The translations under genes and the position numbers were made by a program. Below, one piece after another: positions 1 through 6,226 of a stretch of DNA of 10,506 nt (the first letter of the stretch is position 1; every line of letters starts with the position of its first letter). The notes below the pieces were generated by a model that saw only the letters and a program-made list of their open reading frames with translations, was not told where the DNA came from and searched no databases. Source of the DNA: Vulcanimicrobiota bacterium (lineage in GTDB: Bacteria; Vulcanimicrobiota; Vulcanimicrobiia; Vulcanimicrobiales; Vulcanimicrobiaceae); assembly GCA_030038335.1 (NCBI GenBank), contig JASHPC010000200.1, positions 1 through 10,506 on the forward strand, given 5' to 3'.

Positions 1-891
1 CAGAACGTCGTGCACTTTGCAACGGAGCTTGGGCATCTGCGCGTCTCGCCGGGGGTCGTGATGAAGCTCGAAGAGCTCGAGGCGTTGCCGCCCGAGCAGA
101 TCGTCGTCATGACGACGGGCTCGCAAGGCGAGCCGATGAGCAGTCTCACGCGTATGTCGGTGCGCGACCACAACCGGCTGCGTATCGTCGCCGGCGATAC
201 CGTCGTCGTGAGCGCAACGCCGATCCCCGGTAACGAGAAGTCGGTCTATCGCACCATCAACAACCTATGGAAGCTCGGCGCGACGGTCGTGCACGGCACC
301 GACGGACGTTCGCACGTCTCCGGCCACGCGTCGCAAGAAGAGCTGCTGCTCATGCTCAATCTCGTGCGGCCGGAGTTCTTCGTCCCCGTGCATGGCGAGT
401 ATCGCATGCTCGTTCAGCACGGAAAACTCGCGGTGCGAACCGGCGTCGAAGCCGAAAACGTCTTCGTCGTCGAGGACGGCGACGTTCTCGAGTTCACGCG
501 CGAGTACGGTGACAAAGTCGGAAAGACGTACGGCGGCAACGTGCTCGTCGACGGCTCCGGCATCGGCGACGTCGGCGAAGCCGTGCTGCGCGATCGCCGG
601 GCGCTCGCCGGTGACGGCATCGTGCTCGTCGTCGTCGCGATCGATGCAGAAGAGGCACGCGTCACGGCGGGACCTGACGTCGTTGCACGCGGCGTCTTCT
701 ATCTTCCCGAATCCGGCGGCGTGCTCGACGAGCTACGCACGACACTGCGCGCCGCGATCGACTCGATGTCGGTCGAGGGAATGCGCGACGTGGGGACGGT
801 GAAGGAGCATCTGCGCGATACGCTTGCAAAGGCGATCTACGCGCGAACGAAACGTAGACCGGTCGTGATTCCGCTCGTCATGGAAGTCTGA
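1..891 (+). CDS. rnj: Ribonuclease J, C-terminal part (5' end outside window)
   Basis: RNase J is a metallo-beta-lactamase/beta-CASP ribonuclease with 5'-3' exonuclease and endonuclease activity. It acts in cytoplasmic mRNA decay and rRNA maturation. The frame is open from base 1 and ends at TGA 889-891, giving 296 visible residues. Family members are about 550-600 residues, so the N-terminal metallo-beta-lactamase part lies off the left edge. The GTG at position 10 is internal, not a start. Visible landmarks are the beta-CASP motif GSQGEPM (residues 40-46), the downstream PGNEKSV motif, HVSGHAS (105-111), HGEYR (131-135) with its metal-site histidine, and a C-terminal domain ending in the family-typical KRRPVVIPLVMEV. 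There is no frameshift. A gene for a membrane transporter follows after only 10 bases and may be co-transcribed. The family assignment is very secure; J1 versus J2 cannot be decided from this fragment. Confidence 0.96.
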   Translation, partial: QNVVHFATELGHLRVSPGVVMKLEELEALPPEQIVVMTTGSQGEPMSSLTRMSVRDHNRLRIVAGDTVVVSATPIPGNEKSVYRTINNLWKLGATVVHGTDGRSHVSGHASQEELLLMLNLVRPEFFVPVHGEYRMLVQHGKLAVRTGVEAENVFVVEDGDVLEFTREYGDKVGKTYGGNVLVDGSGIGDVGEAVLRDRRALAGDGIVLVVVAIDAEEARVTAGPDVVARGVFYLPESGGVLDELRTTLRAAIDSMSVEGMRDVGTVKEHLRDTLAKAIYARTKRRPVVIPLVMEV

Positions 892-901
892 CGGTGCGTT
901 T

Positions 902-1741
902 GTGTCGATCGCCTTCGGACTTCTCGCCGCAGCCTTCTACGGAGCCGCCGATTTCTGCGGCGGCGTCGCCGCGCGCCGGAGCGCGCTCTTCGGCGTAACC
1001 ATCTTCTCGCAGCTCGCGGGGCTGCTCGTGCTTCTCGTCATTCTCGCGTTCACTCGCTGGCATCTCACTGCGGGCGACCTCGTCGTTGGAGCGCTCGCGG
1101 GTCTCTGCGCTGGGGCCGGGCTTGCACTCTTCTATCACGCCCTCGCAATCGGCCGCATGGGTGTTGTTTCTCCCGTCACCGCCGTGCTGGCATCGGGCGT
1201 GCCCGTGATCGCGAGCGTCGTGCGCGGAGAGCACCTTCACGACGCGCAATGGATCGGAATGCTGCTCGCGCTCATCGCGATCGTTTTGATATCGGCATCG
1301 TTCGAAGAGGGAGAGTCGGGAAAGCGCGAGATTGTCACCGAGGGATTGCGAGAGGCGCTCGTCGCCGGAATCATCATCGGCGGCTTCATTCTCTTTCTCA
1401 GCCGGGCAAGTGCCGGGTCGGGGCTTGCAATTCTCTTGCCGGCGCGCGCCGCATCGGTGCTCGTGCTCTTGCTGATCGCGCTTGTGGCGCGCGGCAGCAT
1501 TCGCGCAACTGCTAAGACGTTGCCCTTGATCGCGCTCTGCGGCGTCCTCGACATGAGCGCGAACGCGTTCTTCTTGCTGTCGGCGCGAGCCGGCTACGTT
1601 TCGATTGCGTCCGTGCTCACGGGTCTATACCCTGCGTCGACGGTGTTCCTCGCACTCATCGTCTTGCGCGAACGATTGCAGCTCATTCAGCGATGGGGTG
1701 TCGTGCTCGCGCTCGCCGGCGTCGCCTTGATCGCAACGTAG
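902..1741 (+). CDS. EamA/DMT-family membrane transporter
   Basis: This 279-residue, strongly hydrophobic protein consists of two tandem EamA-type halves (about residues 1-135 and 148-279) and probably has ten membrane helices. That is the usual size and layout for the drug/metabolite transporter superfamily. The first half has the hallmark stretch GVVSPVTAVLASGVPV followed by GE and a final helix. The second half repeats the pattern with GYVSIASVLTGLYPAST followed by RE. A short polar linker (EEGESGKRE) joins the halves. The start chosen is GTG at 902, because the conserved first helix begins immediately. No strong Shine-Dalgarno is visible, and the gene lies 10 bases after the RNase J stop, so coupled translation is plausible. 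The substrate cannot be predicted: relatives export amino acids, nucleosides or other metabolites. It ends at TAG, next to a palindromic repeat. Confidence 0.88.
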   Translation: MSIAFGLLAAAFYGAADFCGGVAARRSALFGVTIFSQLAGLLVLLVILAFTRWHLTAGDLVVGALAGLCAGAGLALFYHALAIGRMGVVSPVTAVLASGVPVIASVVRGEHLHDAQWIGMLLALIAIVLISASFEEGESGKREIVTEGLREALVAGIIIGGFILFLSRASAGSGLAILLPARAASVLVLLLIALVARGSIRATAKTLPLIALCGVLDMSANAFFLLSARAGYVSIASVLTGLYPASTVFLALIVLRERLQLIQRWGVVLALAGVALIAT

Positions 1742-1744
1742 CCT

Positions 1745-1850
1745 TGTCATCCCGAGCGTAGGGCCGAAGGCCCGAAGTCGAGGGATTGCCACTAGCCTCC
1801 AGCACGGTCCTTCGACTTCGCTCACTACGTTCGCTACGCTCAGGATGACA
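1745..1850. repeat. Two-arm palindromic intergenic repeat element (copy 1)
   Basis: This element almost fills the 118-base gap between the convergent transporter and dehydrogenase genes. The outer arms 1745-1761 and 1834-1850 are inverted repeats matching at 16 of 17 positions. The inner arms 1773-1785 and 1808-1820 pair over 13 bases with one G-U pair, leaving a 22-base loop. The left arm also holds a small perfect hairpin, gggcc-gaa-ggccc, at 1761-1773. The right-hand spacer, about 1821-1833, has no matching hairpin. A related single-arm copy lies at 9889-9929. Short palindromes of this style, ending in a sequence like ctcaggatgaca, occur between genes in many environmental bacterial genomes; that is from general memory and has not been searched here. 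There is no flanking T-run, so it is not a standard intrinsic terminator. It may act as a bidirectional mRNA end or be a non-autonomous mobile repeat. Confidence 0.85.
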
Positions 1851-1859
1851 GATATTAGC

Positions 1860-2945
1860 CTAAATCGTTGACCAGACGTCGAGTTTGCGTTTGACGCCGT
1901 CGATCGTCGCGTCCGTGAAGTCGCTCGTCGTCGCGTTGCCGCCGAGATCGGGCGTCGCGATGCCGCTGTGCACGGTTTCGAGCGCCGACTCGTAGATCGC
2001 GCGCGACGCATTCGCCGCGCGCTTGTCATCGATGTACGAGATGAGCGCGGCCGCTGCGAGAATCATCGCGAGAGGGTTGGCGATGTTCTTTCCTTGCAGC
2101 CGCGGAGCCGTGCCGTGCGGCGCCTCGGCCATGACCACTGCTGGTTTGAAATCGGTGGAGTCGTCCGGAAACGAGAGAAGAAGCGACTCGGCGCCGGCGA
2201 TGGAGCCGAAAAGTTGCATCACGAGATCGGAGAGGCAGTCGCCGTCGCGGTTGAGTGAGGGAATGACGAGCGCGTCGTCGCCGGCATTGGAGAGCAAAAG
2301 AGCATAGGTGGCGTCGATTAGCTGCGGTTCGTAAGGAACATCGGGATGTCGAGCCGACGCCGCGTCCATCTCTTCTTTTAGCATGCCCTCGTAAATGGGA
2401 CTGACCGTGTACTTCGGCCCGCCGAAAACGCGGCCGCCAACCCGCCGCGCGTGAACGAACGCGTACTCCGCGACGAATCGGCAGACGTCTCGCGCGATCG
2501 TCTCCGTTCGACACGCAACTTCGGATGCGCCCTCACCCTCCCGCCATTCGCGCGCGCCATACGCGTCGCCGACGGCCATGCGCACGACTGTGATCGGCGC
2601 GTGGATGCCCGCGACGGGGCGCACGCGCGGAAGTTTTCTTCCCGTGCGCACGATGACTTTGCCGTCGACGGCCTTTCGCAACAGCGCGTTGGGCGATCCG
2701 ACGTCGCCTTTTTGCTCGGGTGTGATCGTCGCCGCTTTCAAACCGAAGCGGTGGCGTTTCATCGCTTCCGCGGCGTCGAGCACGACGCGGTTTTCCGTTG
2801 CGCGACGATGCTCGAGCGAAAGGTCGTAGCGCTCGAACTCGAGCGGCAGGTCGATGACGGACGGCTCGAGGACGCGAACCGCCTCGGCGAGCAGCTCTTG
2901 TCCGGTCTGGTCACCTTCGAGAACGACGATGGTCGGCGCGGTCAA
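1860..2945 (-). CDS. Isocitrate/isopropylmalate dehydrogenase family enzyme, probably isocitrate dehydrogenase
   Basis: This is a 361-residue beta-decarboxylating dehydrogenase that would oxidise a 2-hydroxy acid with NAD(P) and a divalent metal; isocitrate to 2-oxoglutarate is the likeliest reaction. Start: TTG at 2945-2943 sits 5 bases after a perfect AGGAG, and the conserved nucleotide-binding N-terminus follows at once. The frame stays open upstream but encodes an unrelated charged tail. The substrate motif SPNALLR (84-90) keeps the Ser-x-Asn-x3-Arg pattern of isocitrate dehydrogenases, followed by Arg100, Arg107 and Arg122, arranged as in type II (human IDH1-like) enzymes. Lys178 and Asp211, Asp236 and Asp240 match the catalytic lysine and metal ligands. 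The C-terminal EAPHGTAPRLQGKNIANP (274-291) instead resembles the bacterial type I/IPMDH cofactor loop. At 361 residues it is shorter than typical type I or II IDH (about 400-415). Isopropylmalate or tartrate dehydrogenase is less likely but not excluded. Confidence 0.82.
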   Translation of the reverse strand: MTAPTIVVLEGDQTGQELLAEAVRVLEPSVIDLPLEFERYDLSLEHRRATENRVVLDAAEAMKRHRFGLKAATITPEQKGDVGSPNALLRKAVDGKVIVRTGRKLPRVRPVAGIHAPITVVRMAVGDAYGAREWREGEGASEVACRTETIARDVCRFVAEYAFVHARRVGGRVFGGPKYTVSPIYEGMLKEEMDAASARHPDVPYEPQLIDATYALLLSNAGDDALVIPSLNRDGDCLSDLVMQLFGSIAGAESLLLSFPDDSTDFKPAVVMAEAPHGTAPRLQGKNIANPLAMILAAAALISYIDDKRAANASRAIYESALETVHSGIATPDLGGNATTSDFTDATIDGVKRKLDVWSTI

Positions 2946-2950
2946 ATGAA

Positions 2951-2955
2951 CTCCT
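2951..2955 (-). promoter_or_regulatory. Shine-Dalgarno site fixing the TTG start of the dehydrogenase
   Basis: On the minus strand this reads AGGAG, with five bases (TTCAT) before a TTG codon. It is the only strong ribosome-binding site near the N-terminus, and it places the start exactly where family homology begins. This supports the TTG over any codon further upstream in the open frame. Confidence 0.75.
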
Positions 2956-2981
2956 GTCGCTGCGACGAAGAGAAAGAGCCG

Positions 2982-5252
2982 ATGGCACGCGTACGCCGCA
3001 AAGGCGGTGCGAGAGGCGGGCTCAACCTCGAGATCATCGGGATTGTCGCGATCGGTATCGCCGTCCTCTTCGCCGTCGCACTTGCAATTCCGCACGGCTC
3101 CGGATCGGTCGGGTTAGCAACGGCGACCCTGCTGCGCCGTCTCTTCGGTAGCGGCGCTCCGCTCTTTCCCACCCTGGTCGCGATCGTCGGCGCGATCGTC
3201 TTTCTCGAGATCAGCGTGCCGAAAATGATGCTGCGCTTTGGCAGCGTGACGCTGGCGTATTTTATCCTACTGGAGGCGATGCTCGGCGCGCGTGGGCTTC
3301 GCGGCGGCGGCGTGATGGGTGCGATGCTTTGGGGCGAGCTGCACGAACTCGTCGGATCGCTCGGGGCGTGGATCGTTCTCATCGTCGGACTCGTTGCACT
3401 GACGCTTTCGGTGACGAACGCTTCGCTGAAAAAAGTCATCGGTTGGCTCGTCATCGCTTTCTCGAGCCTGAAGTTGCCGCGTTTGCCGAAGGTTGCGGTT
3501 CCACAGCTCAAGCTTCCGGCCGGACCCGCGAACCTTCGCGAAGCGTTCTCGCTCCCGGAACGCGCGAGCGCGCCCGCTACGCCTGCGAAGCAAGAAGTCT
3601 TCGATGAAGACGAGGATTCCGACGAAGAAGAGGTTGACGACGACGAAGAGCTCGACGACGACGAGGAGTTCGAAGACGACGAAGAGCTCGAAGAGGAAGA
3701 GGAGCCTGCGGCGCCGCTTCAGCGGTATGCCCCGCCGAAGCCGCAACCGGTAGCGCCAGCACCCGTCGTCGTCGGCGAGTACGAGGCGCCTTCAGGCGAG
3801 TCACGCGCGTATCGCTTGCCGGATCTCGCTATTTTCGATACGCCGACGGTGCAAGCGGCCGACGACGCGGATCGTGCGACGATCTTGGAAGATACGCTCG
3901 CATCGTTCGGCGTCGGAGCGAAGGTCGTGCACACGCAGCGCGGGCCTTCGGTGACGCGCTACGAGCTTCGCCCGGAACGCGGAGTGAAGATCTCGCGCAT
4001 CGCGGCGCTCGCCGACGATATCGCGCTCGCGCTCGCCGCGACATCGGTCCGCATCGAGGCGCCGATCCCCGGCAAGTCCGCGGTCGGCATCGAGGTTCCA
4101 AATCAAACGGTCTCCGTCGTCACCATACGCGAGATTCTCGATGCGCTGCCGAATCGCGGTCAGGTTCCACCGCTGTGGATGGCGCTTGGGAAGGACATTA
4201 CCGGACGCCCTGTCTTCGGGGACCTCGCAACGATGCCGCATCTACTCGTTGCCGGCGCGACGGGTGCGGGAAAATCCGTCTGCCTGAACACGATCATTGC
4301 GTCGCTGCTCGTAAGCGCGACGCCGGATCAAGTGCAGATGATGATGATCGATCCCAAGCGCGTCGAGCTCACCGTCTATAACGGCATTCCGCATCTCATC
4401 AAAGACGTGATCACCGATCCGCGCCTGGCTGCCGGCGCGCTTATGGAGATGACGAAGGAGATGGAGGCCCGCTACGAGCGATTCGCTAAGGCGAGCGTTC
4501 GAAAGATCGAAGAGTATAACGCGAAGTTTCCCACCGAAAAGCTCCCCTACGTCGTGCTCGTCATCGACGAGCTTGCCGACCTCATGCTCATCGCTCCCGC
4601 GAAGGTCGAGACGACGATCATGCGTCTCGCGCAGCTTGCACGTGCGACGGGAATCCACCTCATCGTGGCAACGCAGCGCCCATCGGCCGACGTCATCACC
4701 GGCCTCATCAAAGCAAATATCCCGTCACGCATTGCGTTTGCCGTCAGTTCGCAAGTGGACTCTCGCGTGATTCTTGACATGAACGGCGCGGAGAGGCTTC
4801 TTGGCCGCGGAGACATGCTCTATCTTCCAATTGACGCGCCGAAACCGATCCGAGCACAAGGCGCGCTCGTGACAGGAGGAGAGATTCACCGCCTCGTCGA
4901 TTTCTGGGCGCGTCAGTCGCAGCCAGAGAATCTCGTCGACGTCGACGTCGTGCCGCTTTCAGAGGAAGATGAAAAAGGTCGCAAGGACTTGGATCCTCTC
5001 TGGTACGATGCCGGTCGTTTTATCGTCGAAACTCAGTACGCGTCTACGGCGCAACTCCAATCCCGTTTCTCGATCGGCCACCCGCGCGCGGTCCGCGTCA
5101 TGAAGCAGTTAGAAGAGATCGGGGTCGTGGGTCCGCACGAGGGCACGAAGGCGCGCAAAATCGTCATGGGCTATGCCGAGATCGAGCAACTCGCGACGCG
5201 CATCGGGAAGAGCGACGATGGACAGCAAGGGCTCTTCGCAATCGAGTCCTAG
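2982..5252 (+). CDS. ftsK: DNA translocase FtsK/SpoIIIE
   Basis: This membrane-anchored hexameric ATPase pumps chromosomal DNA at the division septum and, in many bacteria, activates Xer recombination at dif. It has 756 residues, close to SpoIIIE-type length. Order: about four N-terminal membrane helices (roughly 17-37, 61-80, 84-101, 124-145); a linker with a very acidic segment (208-241) and a Pro-rich stretch (about 242-265); an alpha/RecA-like motor with Walker A GATGAGKS (425-432) and Walker B VVLVIDE (524-530), then the ATQRPS motif; and a winged-helix gamma domain (about 671-730) of the kind that reads polar DNA motifs. Start: ATG 2982 follows AGAAAGAG. An in-frame ATG at 2946 would add 12 residues but has no ribosome-binding site. 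The frame remains open far upstream, antisense to the dehydrogenase, but that sequence is unlike FtsK. It is transcribed divergently from the dehydrogenase. Confidence 0.96.
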   Translation: MARVRRKGGARGGLNLEIIGIVAIGIAVLFAVALAIPHGSGSVGLATATLLRRLFGSGAPLFPTLVAIVGAIVFLEISVPKMMLRFGSVTLAYFILLEAMLGARGLRGGGVMGAMLWGELHELVGSLGAWIVLIVGLVALTLSVTNASLKKVIGWLVIAFSSLKLPRLPKVAVPQLKLPAGPANLREAFSLPERASAPATPAKQEVFDEDEDSDEEEVDDDEELDDDEEFEDDEELEEEEEPAAPLQRYAPPKPQPVAPAPVVVGEYEAPSGESRAYRLPDLAIFDTPTVQAADDADRATILEDTLASFGVGAKVVHTQRGPSVTRYELRPERGVKISRIAALADDIALALAATSVRIEAPIPGKSAVGIEVPNQTVSVVTIREILDALPNRGQVPPLWMALGKDITGRPVFGDLATMPHLLVAGATGAGKSVCLNTIIASLLVSATPDQVQMMMIDPKRVELTVYNGIPHLIKDVITDPRLAAGALMEMTKEMEARYERFAKASVRKIEEYNAKFPTEKLPYVVLVIDELADLMLIAPAKVETTIMRLAQLARATGIHLIVATQRPSADVITGLIKANIPSRIAFAVSSQVDSRVILDMNGAERLLGRGDMLYLPIDAPKPIRAQGALVTGGEIHRLVDFWARQSQPENLVDVDVVPLSEEDEKGRKDLDPLWYDAGRFIVETQYASTAQLQSRFSIGHPRAVRVMKQLEEIGVVGPHEGTKARKIVMGYAEIEQLATRIGKSDDGQQGLFAIES
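3633..3704 (+). repeat. Four-unit 18-bp in-frame tandem repeat encoding an acidic hexapeptide
   Basis: Inside ftsK, four consecutive 18-base units encode VDDDEE, LDDDEE, FEDDEE and LEEEEE (residues 218-241). One hydrophobic residue occurs every sixth position in an otherwise wholly Asp/Glu run. A further acidic stretch (208-217) precedes it, so 29 of 34 residues in 208-241 are acidic. The units differ by a few bases, mostly third-position or Asp/Glu changes, as expected of an older slippage or duplication tract. Confidence 0.8.
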
Positions 5253-5285
5253 GAAATAACTAGCAAGCAGGAGCCTGCAACCTTA

Positions 5286-5322
5286 TCTGGCATTATGCCG
5301 AAAAAGCGGCCTTGTGGCCAGA
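5286..5322 (+). other. Possible structured leader upstream of the beta-barrel gene
   Basis: The 93-base gap between ftsK and the beta-barrel gene contains several small inverted repeats: ggcat-t-atgcc at 5289-5299, ggcc-ttgt-ggcc at 5308-5319, and an alternative 6-bp pairing of 5286-5291 with 5317-5322. A-rich runs (5300-5305 and 5322-5326) flank the second hairpin. There is no T-run after it, so it does not look like a standard terminator of ftsK. It could be a 5' leader fold of the beta-barrel mRNA or chance pairing. I see no convincing -35/-10 pair here. Confidence 0.3.
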
Positions 5323-5330
5323 AAAATGAC

Positions 5331-5337
5331 AGAGAGG
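5331..5337 (+). promoter_or_regulatory. Ribosome-binding site for the beta-barrel gene
   Basis: AGAGAGG lies 8 bases before ATG 5346. It selects that codon over the in-frame ATG at 5295, which would add 17 charged residues in front of the signal peptide and has no ribosome-binding site. Confidence 0.65.
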
Positions 5338-5345
5338 TTGCCTTC

Positions 5346-6194
5346 ATGAGACGTCCCCTACAGGTCATTGCCGTCCTTCTTGCCATCGCTGCTTCGTGCC
5401 AAATCGCATTCGGGCAGACGACGAAGCCCTTCGACTGGTCGGGAGTCTATGTCGGGCCGCAAGGCGGCTCTTCGCTTCCAATCGGCAGCGCGCAGTTCGG
5501 AGCCGCGTGTCCCTCGCCAACGCTCGAACCCGGCGCCGCGCACGTCGGACGCTTCCCTCAAGCGGCGGTGGGCGGCGGTTCCTCGTCGTGCGTCTCGCCG
5601 ACGCCGACGCCTTCACCGACGCCACCACCCGAGGACGACTACGCTCGCATACGGCAAGGACGACGATCGGCGCAGTCCGATCCGGTTGCGCTCGCGATCT
5701 CAACCCTCAGCCTTAACGGCGGACAGGGCGCCGTCGGCGGCGGACTCATCGGCTACAACTTCCAGTTCGGCTCCCTCGTCGTCGGCCCGGAGGCCGACTA
5801 CGGAACGCGTTGGACGGGCGGCTCGACGTCGACGACCACCTCGGCATTTACAGCGGGGCTCACGCAGAGTTGGTTTGCGCGAGCGCGAGCGCGGGTCGGC
5901 TATGCGTACGAGAACTGGCTCTTCTTCGTTGCCGGCGGTTACAGCGAAGGAAACTTTGGCGTCACGCTTACGGCGCCGGGCGAGTACGCGAGCGGAAATC
6001 AGACGTTCACCGGCTATAACTACGGTGGCGGCGTCGAATACGCGTTCTCCCGGAATCTGATCGGCCGCGCGGAGTACGTACTGGACGCGTATTCCAATGC
6101 GACCTTCACGCCGAGCAACTCGTTCTTCAGTCCGACGCCTTTCACGAACGTTGGAGACGTTAACTTCCGCGCAGCGCTGACGTACAAGTTCTAG
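5346..6194 (+). CDS. Outer-membrane beta-barrel protein (Omp25/opacity-like porin family)
   Basis: This 282-residue protein is predicted to be exported and inserted in the outer membrane. The N-terminus is a classic signal peptide (RR, then a hydrophobic core at about 5-17) with a likely cleavage after AFG (residue 23). Cys18 has only a weak lipobox context, so lipoprotein processing is less likely. The mature start, FDWSGVYVGPQGG, is the usual first strand of Omp25/opacity-type barrels. Later amphipathic strands such as GGLIGYNFQFGSLVVGPEADY and RARVGYAYENWLFFVAGGY continue the barrel, and the chain ends NFRAALTYKF, with the C-terminal Phe expected of a BAM substrate. Unusual is an insertion at about residues 43-125 between early strands. 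It contains Cys55 and Cys82 and a Pro/Thr run (TPTPSPTPPP, about 86-95), probably a large extracellular loop. Pore, adhesin and structural roles are all possible. Confidence 0.82.
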   Translation: MRRPLQVIAVLLAIAASCQIAFGQTTKPFDWSGVYVGPQGGSSLPIGSAQFGAACPSPTLEPGAAHVGRFPQAAVGGGSSSCVSPTPTPSPTPPPEDDYARIRQGRRSAQSDPVALAISTLSLNGGQGAVGGGLIGYNFQFGSLVVGPEADYGTRWTGGSTSTTTSAFTAGLTQSWFARARARVGYAYENWLFFVAGGYSEGNFGVTLTAPGEYASGNQTFTGYNYGGGVEYAFSRNLIGRAEYVLDAYSNATFTPSNSFFSPTPFTNVGDVNFRAALTYKF

Positions 6195-6226
6195 GGAGCT
6201 CTTTCGGCGGCGCGGAAGAGAGGCGC

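Noticed and set aside
1745..1850. CRISPR repeat or insertion sequence
   Set aside because: There is no regular repeat-spacer array, no transposase gene and no clear target-site duplication. The structure is a short palindromic element.
2451..2981. N-terminal extension of the FtsK frame, open for about 530 bases upstream, antisense to the dehydrogenase
   Set aside because: The encoded sequence is Arg/Asp-rich with no resemblance to FtsK, and it mirrors the coding strand of a well-supported gene. It is a high-GC shadow frame. ATG 2982 begins the recognisable membrane domain.
2946..3095. Upstream extension of the dehydrogenase to a start at 3095
   Set aside because: It would add 50 charged, non-homologous residues lying over the ftsK start. 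The TTG at 2945 has a perfect AGGAG and starts the conserved domain.
3267..3746. Minus-strand open frame opposite the ftsK acidic tract
   Set aside because: It is a low-complexity Leu/Val/Phe/Arg translation, the complement of Asp/Glu codons, with no ribosome-binding site or recognisable domain.
5308..5326. Intrinsic terminator after ftsK
   Set aside because: The stem is only about 4 bp (ggcc-ttgt-ggcc) and is followed by A-rich rather than T-rich sequence on the plus strand.
5295..5345. Earlier ATG for the beta-barrel gene
   Set aside because: It would put 17 charged residues before a well-formed signal peptide and has no ribosome-binding site, whereas ATG 5346 follows AGAGAGG.
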